Of a DNA stretch of 64,000 bases, positions 34,828-43,410 are shown in pieces. Below the pieces are notes generated by a model. It made no database searches. It worked only from the letters and a program-made list of their open reading frames with translations, and was not told the origin of the DNA. How positions within the stretch are numbered: position 1 is the stretch's first letter; every line of letters begins with the position of its first letter. Origin of the DNA: Candidatus Blautia faecipullorum. GTDB taxonomy: Bacteria; Bacillota; Clostridia; Lachnospirales; Lachnospiraceae. A program made the position numbers and the translations under genes. The stretch spans positions 30,907-94,906 of the forward strand of contig DXEG01000003.1 of NCBI GenBank assembly GCA_019115125.1, in the 5' to 3' direction.

Positions 34828-35845
34828 AAAATGGATGGCCGCGGGAGGCCTGGCAGTTTTGGCGGCCGGAGTATTCCTGGGGCTGCATATCAGAAATCTT
34901 CATAAAGAAAATAAGAGCTTTTCTCTGATCTATATTCCAAAGGTTGTAGACGGGACCAACGATTTCTGGACTTCGCTGATCCTTGGAACGGAGATGGCGG
35001 CAAAGGAATACAATTCGGATATTGAGGTTATGGCCCCGGATGAGGAAAATGATGTAGAACGGCAGAACCAACTGCTGGAGGAGGCTATAGAAAAGCATCC
35101 GGACGCGATCCTTTTTTCACCGTCCAGCTTTACGGAATCAGACAATATTCTGAAAAAAGCGAAAGCAAAAGGAATTCATATTGTTTTTGTGGATTCCTAT
35201 ACGGAAGAAAATATTCAGGACATTACCGTGGCTACGGATAATCTGGAGGCCGGACAGCTTTTGGGAGAATTTGCCGCCGGTATTCTGGAACCGGAGGATC
35301 AGATCGCCATTGTGGCTCATGTAAAAGGAGTTTCCACAGCCATTGAGCGGGAGGAGGGCTTCCGTACAGGGCTGGGAGAACTGGAAAAAAATATCGTGGA
35401 CGTAGTGTACTGCGATTCCCAGTTTGAAAAATCCTACGCTCTTACCATGAAGCTTATGGAAAAATATCCGGATCTGAAAATGGTGGCGGGTATGAATGAA
35501 TACTCTTCTGTAGGCGCGGCCCGGGCGGTAAAGGCGGCAGGCGCGGAAGATAAGATCCAGGTGGTGGGAGTGGACAGCTCCCAGGAGGCGGTACAGCTTA
35601 TGGAGCACGGCGTCTTTAAAGGCATCGTAGTGCAGAAGGCCTTCAAAATGGGATACGCGGGCGTAAGGGAAACCATCCGTATGCTGCGCGGAGAAGAATA
35701 CGAAAAAAATGTGAATTCCGGCTGCGAGCTCGTAACACCGGACAATATGTATTCCAGTGAGATCGAGAAGCTTCTTTTCCCGTTCAATACGCTGAATGAA
35801 ACAAAGACGGCTTCATGGGACATGACTGTGAATGCTCGTTCCTGA
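34814..35845 (+). CDS. Membrane-anchored sugar-binding protein, probable sensor subunit of the kinase
   Basis: 343 residues from GTG 34814, which has AGGAGGG at 34802-34808 and overlaps the kinase stop by 14 nt. The longer reading from 34637 is out-of-frame kinase sequence. A basic N-terminus and one uncleaved-looking helix (WMAAGGLAVLAAGVFLGLHI) with no cysteine hold it to the membrane. The rest is a Rbs/Mgl-type periplasmic binding domain (SLIYIPKVVDGTNDFWTS, LFSPSSFTES, VAGMNEYSSVGAARAV, VVGVDSS). Coupling with a YesM kinase and YesN regulator, and not with the transporter, points to sensing of an external sugar. A strong terminator follows. Confidence 0.88.
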   Translation: MKKYKKWMAAGGLAVLAAGVFLGLHIRNLHKENKSFSLIYIPKVVDGTNDFWTSLILGTEMAAKEYNSDIEVMAPDEENDVERQNQLLEEAIEKHPDAILFSPSSFTESDNILKKAKAKGIHIVFVDSYTEENIQDITVATDNLEAGQLLGEFAAGILEPEDQIAIVAHVKGVSTAIEREEGFRTGLGELEKNIVDVVYCDSQFEKSYALTMKLMEKYPDLKMVAGMNEYSSVGAARAVKAAGAEDKIQVVGVDSSQEAVQLMEHGVFKGIVVQKAFKMGYAGVRETIRMLRGEEYEKNVNSGCELVTPDNMYSSEIEKLLFPFNTLNETKTASWDMTVNARS

Positions 35846-35850
35846 AAAGC

Positions 35851-35896
35851 AAAAAGGTTAAAATTTTACCATACAGTAAATTTTTAACCTTTTTTT
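35851..35896 (+). terminator. Terminator of the sensor operon
   Basis: GGTTAAAATTTTAC (35856-35869) pairs with GTAAATTTTTAACC (35876-35889), flanked by AAAAA on the left and TTTTTTT on the right, so it may act in both directions. Confidence 0.88.
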
Positions 35897-35909
35897 GGAA
35901 GATATTCTA

Positions 35910-35939
35910 TTACGTTTTTCCCCCTTTTCAAGGTATGAT
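35910..35939 (+). promoter_or_regulatory. Promoter of the Rbs-type transporter operon
   Basis: TATGAT (35934-35939) is a clear -10; the -35 (TTACGT, 35910-35915, 18-nt spacing) is poor, as expected for a promoter that depends on an activator such as the YesN regulator upstream. Confidence 0.5.
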
Positions 35940-35982
35940 ATAGGAAACACGGATGCGTGTAAATCGTAAGGAGGGTGAAAAA

Positions 35983-36960
35983 TTGGAAAAGTTAAAACAA
36001 AACCCAATGGTGAAGAAGCTTGGCCTGAACAGGATACTGCTCGTCTGTATTCTTGTTATTATGTTCGTGGCGTTCAGGGCGGCTCTCGGGAGTAAATTCC
36101 CGGTAGGGGACAGTATCAGATCTACTTTGAACTATGTATATTTCCTTGGATTTCTTTCACTGGGCGTAACATTTGTAATCGCGACAGGAGGGATCGATTT
36201 CTCTATTGGACCGGTAATGTTCTGCTGTGCCCTGGTTTCCGGATACTGCATGACAAGCTACGGCGTTCCCTGTGCGGCGGCTATGGTGCTCTGCGTGCTG
36301 ATCGGTCTTGCTTTCGGAACCTTCAACGGATGGATGGTGTCCTATATGTCAGTTCCGCCGTTCATTATTTCCATGGCTTCCATGAATATCGCGAAGGGTA
36401 TTGCTTCCGTATTTACAAAAACACAGTCTGTAAGCTGGCCGCTGAGCTCTGATCCGGTAAACGGATGGTTCAGAAATATCGTTTCCTATAACGGGTTCCC
36501 GGTAGGACTTATAATTTTCCTGGCAGTGGCGGTTGTCTGCGGTATCGTTCTCTACAATACCAAGCCGGGACGTTATATCCTGTGTCTGGGCTCCAACAGC
36601 GAAGCGGTACGTCTTTCCGGTGTCAACACCAGAAAATGGCGGATGCTTTCCTATATGATCTGCGGATTCCTGGTAGGGATCGCGGCGCTGTTCTTTGTTG
36701 CTACATATACTACTGTTCAGCCGGGATACGGCGATCAGTACAACAACGAGGCGATCGCGGGCTGTGTTATGGGCGGTACATCCATGGTGGGCGGACTTGC
36801 TTCCATCGGCGGAACCGTGATCGGCGTATTTATCATTTCGCTCCTTCAGCAGGGCATTATGGCATTCGGCCTTGGAAAAGGACAGCAGATGATCATTACA
36901 GGTATTATCGTTATCGTAGCTGTTTACGTTGATGTTTCTGCAAGACGCAGAAAGAACTGA
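35983..36960 (+). CDS. Sugar ABC transporter permease, RbsC family
   Basis: 325 residues from TTG 35983, placed 7 nt after GGAGGG; the ATG at 35953 lies before that site and has none of its own. About nine hydrophobic helices with the family loop motifs TGGIDFSIGPVM (N-terminal) and AGCVMGGTSMVGGLASIGGTVIG (C-terminal). It forms the membrane channel with the second permease at 38504, powered by the ATPase at 36981. Having two different permease genes separated by the ATPase gene is typical of rhamnose, AI-2 and several pentose systems, and unlike RbsC homodimers. Confidence 0.93.
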   Translation: MEKLKQNPMVKKLGLNRILLVCILVIMFVAFRAALGSKFPVGDSIRSTLNYVYFLGFLSLGVTFVIATGGIDFSIGPVMFCCALVSGYCMTSYGVPCAAAMVLCVLIGLAFGTFNGWMVSYMSVPPFIISMASMNIAKGIASVFTKTQSVSWPLSSDPVNGWFRNIVSYNGFPVGLIIFLAVAVVCGIVLYNTKPGRYILCLGSNSEAVRLSGVNTRKWRMLSYMICGFLVGIAALFFVATYTTVQPGYGDQYNNEAIAGCVMGGTSMVGGLASIGGTVIGVFIISLLQQGIMAFGLGKGQQMIITGIIVIVAVYVDVSARRRKN

Positions 36961-36980
36961 TCAAAAGGGAGGATGCGACA

Positions 36981-38492
36981 ATGGGTGAAGTTATTTTAAC
37001 TATGAAGGACATTGATAAGTCCTTTCCTGGAGTTCATGCCCTGGATCACGTTAATTTTGAGGTGAAACGCGGCGAAGTACATGCGCTTATGGGAGAAAAC
37101 GGCGCCGGAAAATCCACGCTTATGAAGGTTCTTACCGGTATTTATCAGAAGGACTCCGGCTCCATCGTCTATAAAGGCAAGGAAACAGAGTTCCACAACA
37201 CAAGAGAAGCGCAGGACGCCGGAGTGGTAATTGTACATCAGGAATTAAATATGGTGGGCGACCTGACTGTCGCTCAGAATATTTTTATCGGGCGCGAGCC
37301 AAAGAAGGGATTCCGGATCGACGACAAGAAGATGATCGAGGATTCCAAAAAACTGTTCCAGGATCTGCATATCGAGATCGATCCGAGAGAAAAAATGCAC
37401 AATCTGACAGTCGGCAAGCAGCAGATGTGCGAGATCGCAAAAGCCATCTCTCATAAGGCGGAGGTTATTATTTTCGACGAGCCTTCTGCAGCGCTGACAG
37501 AAAAGGAAATCGCGGATCTTTTTACCATCATCAGAGATCTTCGTGAAAAAGGCCTGGGAATCGTTTATATTTCTCACCGTATGGATGAGATCAAGGTGAT
37601 CACAGACCGTGTGACCGTTATGCGTGACGGCGGATATGTGGGAACCCTGATCACAAAGGACAGCACCAAGGAAGATATCATCAACATGATGGTAGGACGC
37701 GTTATTTATGAGGATCCGAAGGAACACAGCATGGTTGCGCCGGACGCTCCGGTTGTTCTCAAGGTAGAGCATCTGAACGCGGGCAAGATGGTGCAGGATG
37801 TAAGCTTTGAGCTGAGAAAGGGTGAAATCCTTGGTTTCTCCGGACTGATGGGCGCCGGACGTACCGAGACGGCGAGAGCGTTATTCGGAGCAGATCCCAA
37901 ACAGAGCGGGAAGATTTCCATTATGGGCAAGGACGGACAGCTCCGCGAGGTGACCATCAACAGTCCGCAGGATGCTGTAAAATACGGAATCGGCTATCTG
38001 TCAGAGGACAGAAGAAGATATGGCTGCGTAGTACAGAAATCCGTAATTGAAAATACAACTCTGGCCACGATGGAACAGTATACAAACGGACTGCTCATCA
38101 ATAAGGGAAAAGAGAAAAAAGTTACGGAGAAGTATATTGAGGAGCTGGCTACCAAGACACCGACGGCGGATCAGCTTGTTGTAAATCTTTCCGGTGGTAA
38201 CCAGCAGAAGGTGGTTATCGCCAAGTGGCTGACCAGAGACAGTGATATCCTGATCTTCGACGAACCGACCAGAGGTATCGACGTCGGCGCCAAGAATGAA
38301 ATTTACAAGTTAATGAACAGACTGGCGGCAGAAGGCAAATCAATCATTATGATTTCTTCTGAAATGACAGAGGTTCTCCGTATGAGTGACCGTATCATTA
38401 TCATGTGCGAGGGTAAAGTGACAGGAAATATCGACATTTCTGAAGCTACCCAGGAAAACATCATGAATAAGGCTACGCGGAATATCGATTAA
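36981..38492 (+). CDS. Sugar ABC transporter ATP-binding protein, RbsA/MglA family
   Basis: 503 residues with two fused nucleotide-binding domains. Domain 1: Walker A GENGAGKST (38-46), signature LTVGKQQMCEIAKA, Walker B VIIFDEPSAAL. Domain 2 has the usual degenerate Walker A (GLMGAGRTETARALFG) and intact signature LSGGNQQKVVIAKW and Walker B ILIFDEPTRGID. This asymmetry is normal for CUT2 ATPases. It lies between two permease genes with 20-nt and 11-nt gaps. Confidence 0.95.
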   Translation: MGEVILTMKDIDKSFPGVHALDHVNFEVKRGEVHALMGENGAGKSTLMKVLTGIYQKDSGSIVYKGKETEFHNTREAQDAGVVIVHQELNMVGDLTVAQNIFIGREPKKGFRIDDKKMIEDSKKLFQDLHIEIDPREKMHNLTVGKQQMCEIAKAISHKAEVIIFDEPSAALTEKEIADLFTIIRDLREKGLGIVYISHRMDEIKVITDRVTVMRDGGYVGTLITKDSTKEDIINMMVGRVIYEDPKEHSMVAPDAPVVLKVEHLNAGKMVQDVSFELRKGEILGFSGLMGAGRTETARALFGADPKQSGKISIMGKDGQLREVTINSPQDAVKYGIGYLSEDRRRYGCVVQKSVIENTTLATMEQYTNGLLINKGKEKKVTEKYIEELATKTPTADQLVVNLSGGNQQKVVIAKWLTRDSDILIFDEPTRGIDVGAKNEIYKLMNRLAAEGKSIIMISSEMTEVLRMSDRIIIMCEGKVTGNIDISEATQENIMNKATRNID

Positions 38493-38503
38493 GGAGGAAA
38501 GTC

Positions 38504-39475
38504 ATGACTAAGAAGAAAAGTATTTTAAGTGATCAAAGATTTATTGTATTGTTGGTTATTATTGTGCTGGTTGCCGTATTCTCCGTTATGAGCAAGGAGT
38601 TCAGACAGTACAGTACCCTTCTGAGTATGCTGGATTTTTCATACTATGACCTTCTTATGGCAATCGGTGTTACCTTCCCCCTCATTACGGGAGGCGTAGA
38701 CCTGTCCATCGGTACCGGTATGGTATGTTACGCGCTGATCGCCGGATCTCTGGTAAGAAACAACGGACTTCCGGTTGCGGCAGCAATGCTGCTCTGCATC
38801 GTGCTGGGGCTTTTGATCGGAACGTTAAACGGCGTTCTCATCGGCGTGATGAATCTTCCGCCGTTCCTGGCAACTCTTTGTACCTGTATGATCACCCGAG
38901 GCGCGGGATCTCTCTGCAGCGCCACACCGTGGCCGGGACTTACCCAGGAGGGCGGATGGTTTCATTCCATCTTTAAGATCACGGTCGGTACAGGAAGAAG
39001 CGCGGACCGCTATCCCATCGGCTTCCTTTGGATGGTCCTTCTGGTTCTTCTGATGGAGTTTGTACTGTTCCATACGAAATTCGGACGCTACACTATCGCT
39101 ATCGGTTCCAACAAAGAAGCGGCGGCGCTTTCCGGAATCAATGTGAAATTCTATCACGTGATGGTATATGTGGTATGCGGACTCTTTACAGGACTTGCGG
39201 CGATCGCTTACGCGGCTGTTACACCTACCGTACAGCCCGGCACGGGAGCCGGTCTGGAGATGGACGCCATCGGAGGCGTGTTCGTAGGCGGTGTGGCCGC
39301 TTCCGGCGGATATGGTTCTGTGATCGGTACATTTGTAGGTATCTTTGTCATCATGCTCCTGAAAACCGGTCTTCCCTATATAGGCCTTCAGGCGAACTGG
39401 CAGCAGATCATCACAGGTGTCGTACTGATCGTGGCCGTACTGATCGATATCCTGAAAGAAAAGAAAACAGCATAA
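38504..39475 (+). CDS. Sugar ABC transporter permease, RbsC family (second)
   Basis: 323 residues, about nine membrane helices, with loop motifs TGGVDLSIGTGMVCY and GGVFVGGVAASGGYGSVIGT. Divergent from the permease at 35983, so the channel is probably a heterodimer. AAGGAGG precedes ATG 38504. Confidence 0.93.
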   Translation: MTKKKSILSDQRFIVLLVIIVLVAVFSVMSKEFRQYSTLLSMLDFSYYDLLMAIGVTFPLITGGVDLSIGTGMVCYALIAGSLVRNNGLPVAAAMLLCIVLGLLIGTLNGVLIGVMNLPPFLATLCTCMITRGAGSLCSATPWPGLTQEGGWFHSIFKITVGTGRSADRYPIGFLWMVLLVLLMEFVLFHTKFGRYTIAIGSNKEAAALSGINVKFYHVMVYVVCGLFTGLAAIAYAAVTPTVQPGTGAGLEMDAIGGVFVGGVAASGGYGSVIGTFVGIFVIMLLKTGLPYIGLQANWQQIITGVVLIVAVLIDILKEKKTA

Positions 39476-39504
39476 GATTTATTTATTCTCAATGTATGTG
39501 AGAC

Positions 39505-39524
39505 GGCGGGCGTTTCCGCCCGGC
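39505..39524 (+). other. Hairpin between permease and binding-protein genes
   Basis: GGGCG (39508-39512), loop TTTC, CGCCC (39517-39521) within a GC-rich block and without a T-run. Such hairpins commonly raise the level of the binding-protein message over that of the membrane genes. Confidence 0.5.
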
Positions 39525-39569
39525 GCATCATCATAAAAAAACTATATAATTTTAAGGAGGACGAAGTAA

Positions 39570-40835
39570 ATGAAAGTGAAAAAACTGATCGCGTTAGGTC
39601 TTTGCGCAGCAATGGTAACTGGTATGACAGTTTCTCCGGTTCTGGCAGCAGAAGATACCGCAGAGGAAGCAGCCGCTGAGGACACAACAGAAGAAGCGGC
39701 AGAAGACACAGAGGAAGCGGAAGCTACTGAAGAAGCAGAAGAAGACGCTGAAGCAGAGGGAGAGGAAACTGAAGAAGCGGCAGACGCTGACGCAGCAGGA
39801 GATCCTACCGCGCAGTTCGAAGGACTGACAGCAAACGAAGCTTATGACTTCCCGATGATGGTTAAATCCTTCCAGTCTACATACTGGGATGCCGCTCAGG
39901 AAGGTATGAAGATGGCTGCTGAGGAGCTGGGTGTTACTTATAAAGCACAGGGACCGAACAGTGAATCTGATATCGCTGACCAGGTAAATATGATCAATAC
40001 CGCTATCAGCTCCAATCCTGTTGGATTAGGTCTGGCAGCATGCGATACCTCTTCCGTACTGGACGCTCTTCAGACATGTGTTGACAAGGGTATCCCGGTA
40101 GTTACGTTCGATACCGGTATTGCAGACGCTCCGGAAGGCTCCGTAGTATGCGAGGTTGCTACAGACAACGTTCAGGCTGGTTCTGTTGCGGCAGAAAATA
40201 TGTATGCGGCTATCAAAGACGTTGTAGCGAACGCTGAAGGACAGGTTATCATCGGTGAAGTTAACCAGGATGCAACCGCTCTGAACATTCAGCAGCGCGG
40301 CGGCGGATTCATCGACAAGATGATCGAACTGCTTCAGGCAGACGGCAAGACAGTTGCAGTTACAGGAAACGAGTTCTATGTAAACGCAGCACAGGGTGCA
40401 GACGCTACAGAGGCTGACGCAGACGTTATCATCCAGGTAGCTGTACCGGCACAGACAACTGTAGAGCTTTGCTCCACAGAGGCACAGGCAATCCTTTCCC
40501 AGGAAAACTGCATCGCGATCTTTGGTTCCAACCAGACAGCAGCAGAGGGTGTTCTGGCAGCTAACGCGAACCTGAACGTTCTTGGTTCTGACGCAGCAGC
40601 AGGCGACGTGATCGGTGTTGGTTTCGACGCTGGTTCTATCATCAAAGCCGCTGTACAGGACGGCACATTCATCGGCGCTGTTACACAGTCTCCTCTGATG
40701 ATGGGCTACTATGCGATCTACGCTCTGACAGCAGCAGCAAACGGCCAGGAGCTTCAGGATGTTCCTACAGACGGTTACTGGTATGACGCTACAAACATGG
40801 AAGACGACACCATCGCCCCGAACCTGTACGACTAA
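39570..40835 (+). CDS. Sugar ABC transporter substrate-binding protein with acidic linker, no lipobox
   Basis: 421 residues. A signal peptide ends near residue 26 (SPVLA-AED). There is no lipobox cysteine; the only early Cys (12) is in the hydrophobic core. Residues 28-80 are an acidic Ala/Glu/Asp/Thr run, then a two-lobed Rbs-type binding domain (MMVKSFQSTYWDAAQEGMK, GLGLAACDTSSVLDALQ, VVTFDTGIAD, AIFGSNQTAAEGVL, VIGVGFDAGS). How a non-lipidated binding protein stays near the transporter in this organism is unclear. Sugar unknown; the adjacent pathway genes suggest a hexose or 6-deoxyhexose. AAGGAGG precedes the start. Confidence 0.92.
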   Translation: MKVKKLIALGLCAAMVTGMTVSPVLAAEDTAEEAAAEDTTEEAAEDTEEAEATEEAEEDAEAEGEETEEAADADAAGDPTAQFEGLTANEAYDFPMMVKSFQSTYWDAAQEGMKMAAEELGVTYKAQGPNSESDIADQVNMINTAISSNPVGLGLAACDTSSVLDALQTCVDKGIPVVTFDTGIADAPEGSVVCEVATDNVQAGSVAAENMYAAIKDVVANAEGQVIIGEVNQDATALNIQQRGGGFIDKMIELLQADGKTVAVTGNEFYVNAAQGADATEADADVIIQVAVPAQTTVELCSTEAQAILSQENCIAIFGSNQTAAEGVLAANANLNVLGSDAAAGDVIGVGFDAGSIIKAAVQDGTFIGAVTQSPLMMGYYAIYALTAAANGQELQDVPTDGYWYDATNMEDDTIAPNLYD

Positions 40836-40837
40836 TG

Positions 40838-41135
40838 AGTGCAGATTCGAAAGAAAAATCTGTTGACTGCTTGCAGGCACCCAGATTTTTCTGAGAATCT
40901 ATACGAGTGCAACGAGCACCGAAAGACCGGAGGTCTTGAGGTGAGCACTCATGTAGAGTAGTGCAAACTCGAAAGAAAAATTCGCAGACTGCATGCAGTC
41001 GTAAGAATTTTTATGAGAGTTTATGTGAGCGCAGCGAACACCGAAGGAGCGGAAGCTCCTGAGGTGGCGTTCACGCAAGAGTGCAGCGAGCACCGTAAAC
41101 ACGGAAAAAGCAGAGCTTTGGAAGTGGTATCCGTG
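40838..41135 (+). repeat. Tandem array of structured repeats after the binding-protein gene
   Basis: Two full units of about 120 nt and a partial third. Each unit has hairpin A and hairpin B. A1: AGATTC/GAATCT (40843, 40895) enclosing an 11-bp stem AGAAAAATCTG/CAGATTTTTCT (40852, 40882). B1: GAGTGC/GCACTC (40905, 40945), CACC/GGTG, AAGACC-GGA-GGTCTT. A2: AAACTC/GAGTTT (40965, 41017), AAAAATTC/GAATTTTT, tip GACTGCATGCAGTC. B2: GTGAGCGC/GCGTTCAC (41025, 41067), CACC/GGTG, AGGAGC-GGAA-GCTCCT. Arm sequences differ between units while pairing is kept, which argues for selection on RNA or DNA structure. The partial unit starts at 41079. Confidence 0.75.
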
Positions 41136-41171
41136 CGGATCAGACGAATAAGACTGTGCGGATGCAGATAA

Positions 41172-41205
41172 AAAATATCCCCGGAGTTGGCTCTGGGGAT
41201 ATTTT
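41172..41205 (+). terminator. Terminator of the Rbs-type transporter operon
   Basis: AAAATATCCCC (41172-41182) pairs perfectly with GGGGATATTTT (41195-41205). Confidence 0.85.
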
Positions 41206-41231
41206 AATAAGAAAAAGCCAGGCTCTCATAC

Positions 41232-41261
41232 TTGATGGACGCCGTTTGGGTATGTTATTAT
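41232..41261 (+). promoter_or_regulatory. Probable promoter of rhamnulokinase
   Basis: TTGATG (41232-41237), 18 nt, TATTAT (41256-41261). Confidence 0.5.
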
Positions 41262-41370
41262 TATATACAAAAGAACGGCAGCGTTCAGGAAAGGCACTGA
41301 CGCGAAAAACACAGCAGATTGCTCTGCGGCTTTCTCTGTGAATATTCTGAATATTTAGGAGGTTTTCATA

Positions 41371-42774
41371 ATGGCTACATATTATCTTGCGGTAGATATC
41401 GGAGCATCCAGCGGACGTTTGATACTGGGACATATGGAAAACGGCAAAATGGAGCTGGAAGAGGTATACCGTTTTGAGAATGGTATGGTGAAAAAGGACG
41501 GAGAGCTTTGCTGGGAATTTGACCGTCTGTTTAAAGAGATCATCAGTGGATTGAAGAAATGCAAAGAAATCGGCAAGATCCCTGTAAGTATGGGCGTAGA
41601 CACCTGGGGCGTGGACTTTGTTCTCCTGGACAAGGATGAGAAGGTTCTTGGAAATACGGTAGGATACCGCGATCACCGCACAGAGGGAATGGACGAGGAA
41701 GTCTACAAGATCATTTCTCTGGAGGATCTGTATGAGAGAACCGGTATTCAGAAGGCAATCTTCAATACAGTATATCAGTTGATGGCAGTGAAGAAGCAGC
41801 ATCCGGAATATCTGGAGCAGGCAGAGACGCTTCTCCATGTGCCGGATTACTTCCATTATCTTCTTACAGGGCAGAAAACCTGCGAATATACAGAGGCTAC
41901 TACAGGACAGCTTGTGAATCCATACACAAAAGACTGGGATTATGAGCTCATCGATATGCTGGGATATCCCAGAAAAATCTTCCAGAAGCTGATCATGCCC
42001 GGAACAAGCATCGGACATCTCTCCGAGGCTATAAAAAATGAAGTGGGCTTTGATCTGGAGGTGGTAGCGCCCGCCACACATGATACCGGCTCCGCGGTAC
42101 TGGCGGTACCGGCCAATGACGACGATTTCATTTATATCAGCTCCGGCACCTGGTCTCTGATGGGACTGGAGAGAGAGACTCCGGACTGTTCTAAAAAGAG
42201 CTGTGAGATGAACCTGACCAATGAGGGCGGATACGCAGGTCGTTTCCGTTATCTGAAAAATATCATGGGCCTGTGGATGATCCAGTCCGTGCGCCATGAG
42301 ATCAATGACAAATACAACTTTGCCGAAATCTGCGCTATGGCGGAAGAGGCGAAGGATTTCCCGTCCAGAGTGGACGCTAACGACGAATGTTTCCTTTCCC
42401 CGGATAATATGACGGAGGAAGTTAAAGATTACTGCCGCAGAACAGGACAGAAGGTTCCGGAAACGCTGGGAGAGCTGGCGACGGTTATTTACGCTAGTCT
42501 TGCGGAATGTTACGCAAGGACAGCCAAGGAACTGGAAGAGATGACCGGAAGAACCTACAGCCGCATCCATGTGGTGGGCGGTGGTTCCAATGCGGGATAC
42601 TTAAATGAGCTGACGGCAAAAGCCACAGGCAAGGAGGTTCATGCCGGCCCAGGAGAGGCTACCGCCATCGGCAATATTACGGCTCAGATGCTCAAGGCCG
42701 GAGAATTTAAGTCTATCGAGGAAGCAAGGACCACCATTCACGAGTCCTTCGGCATCAAAATTTACAAAGCCTGA
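41371..42774 (+). CDS. rhaB: Rhamnulokinase
   Basis: 467 residues of the FGGY family. It phosphorylates L-rhamnulose to L-rhamnulose 1-phosphate. Family features: YLAVDIGASSGRLILG at the start, GVDTWGVDFVLLD, catalytic Asp238 in PATHDTGSAVLAVP, ISSGTWSLMG and the C-terminal HVVGGGSNAGYLNELTA block, all as in RhaB. No rhamnose isomerase or rhamnulose-phosphate aldolase is in the window, so it is either separated from its partners or works on a related ketose. AGGAGG lies 8 nt upstream of ATG 41371. Confidence 0.92.
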   Translation: MATYYLAVDIGASSGRLILGHMENGKMELEEVYRFENGMVKKDGELCWEFDRLFKEIISGLKKCKEIGKIPVSMGVDTWGVDFVLLDKDEKVLGNTVGYRDHRTEGMDEEVYKIISLEDLYERTGIQKAIFNTVYQLMAVKKQHPEYLEQAETLLHVPDYFHYLLTGQKTCEYTEATTGQLVNPYTKDWDYELIDMLGYPRKIFQKLIMPGTSIGHLSEAIKNEVGFDLEVVAPATHDTGSAVLAVPANDDDFIYISSGTWSLMGLERETPDCSKKSCEMNLTNEGGYAGRFRYLKNIMGLWMIQSVRHEINDKYNFAEICAMAEEAKDFPSRVDANDECFLSPDNMTEEVKDYCRRTGQKVPETLGELATVIYASLAECYARTAKELEEMTGRTYSRIHVVGGGSNAGYLNELTAKATGKEVHAGPGEATAIGNITAQMLKAGEFKSIEEARTTIHESFGIKIYKA

Positions 42775-42784
42775 TCTTTCAGGG

Positions 42785-42799
42785 GGTGTCATTGACACC
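42785..42799. other. Small perfect palindrome after rhaB
   Basis: GGTGTC-ATT-GACACC immediately after the rhaB stop; role unknown. Confidence 0.35.
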
Positions 42800-42825
42800 A
42801 TTCTACTGTTTTACACACACATATA

Positions 42826-42870
42826 TTCAAAAACCAGGGGGCTGCCGTCGGCAGCCCCCTGGTTTTTGAA
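42826..42870. terminator. Perfect 21-bp inverted repeat, bidirectional terminator
   Basis: Arms 42826-42846 and 42850-42870 are exact reverse complements with a GTC centre. The GC core CAGGGGGCTGCC is flanked by AAAAA and TTTTT, so it can end rhaB and the convergent xre gene. It marks the left boundary of the AT-rich island. Confidence 0.9.
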
Positions 42871-42891
42871 TTTACTGGATACAAGATGTAA

Positions 42892-43116
42892 TTATTTTTT
42901 GGGAAATTTGTTTTTGATATCGCTGATACCTGCAATATAATTCAAATCTACATCATAAAAGTAAGCAAGCTCAATTAGATATTCTAATGGAATCCGCACT
43001 TTTCCCTTTTCATAATCAGAGTATGTTGTCTGTGCAATGTGAAGCATAGTTGCAATTTTTGTCTGATTTAAATCATTGTCTTCCCGTAACGCGCGAATCC
43101 TTTGAATATAATTCAT
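42892..43116 (-). CDS. XRE-family helix-turn-helix regulator
   Basis: 74 residues from the ATG at 43116, which has GAGG 9 nt upstream; an ATG at 43131 would add MRYTD. A single HTH_3 domain with LNQTKIATMLHIAQTTYSDYEKG as the helix-turn-helix and little else, like small cI/Cro-type repressors of mobile elements. The neighbouring perfect palindrome at 43170 is its likely operator, from which it would control itself and the divergent island genes. Confidence 0.88.
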   Translation of the reverse strand: MNYIQRIRALREDNDLNQTKIATMLHIAQTTYSDYEKGKVRIPLEYLIELAYFYDVDLNYIAGISDIKNKFPKK

Positions 43117-43169
43117 ATCTGTATACCTCATGAAACATATTCTATACGAAAGATTTGCAATACGTTGAC

Positions 43170-43192
43170 TTTTAACGGATATTCCGTTAAAA
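43170..43192. promoter_or_regulatory. Palindromic operator between xre and the island genes
   Basis: TTTTAACGGA (43170-43179), TAT, TCCGTTAAAA (43183-43192), perfect arms. A TTGACT -35-like hexamer (43165-43170) abuts it. The remaining leader to 43410 has a possible -10 (TATGAT near 43366) and no gene I can support. Confidence 0.6.
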
Positions 43193-43410
43193 TGTTAGGT
43201 GAAGAACGATATATATTTTCTATAATGGAAAGTCATCGAGAAAGCTATTATGAAGTTACAGATTTGGCAGGAGAAATGCAACAATCCACTGTATTTCAAA
43301 ATAGCATACCATACAGACCTTGGAGAGGGTCTATAAACACTACTACTATATAGTGTAGGGAAATGTATGATAATTAATTCCTAATTATTATACAAAGGTA
43401 AAATGAAGAA

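Noticed and set aside
43102-43353. 83-aa frame on the plus strand between xre and the ATPase
   Set aside because: It begins antisense to xre, crosses the palindromic operator and shows no recognisable domain.
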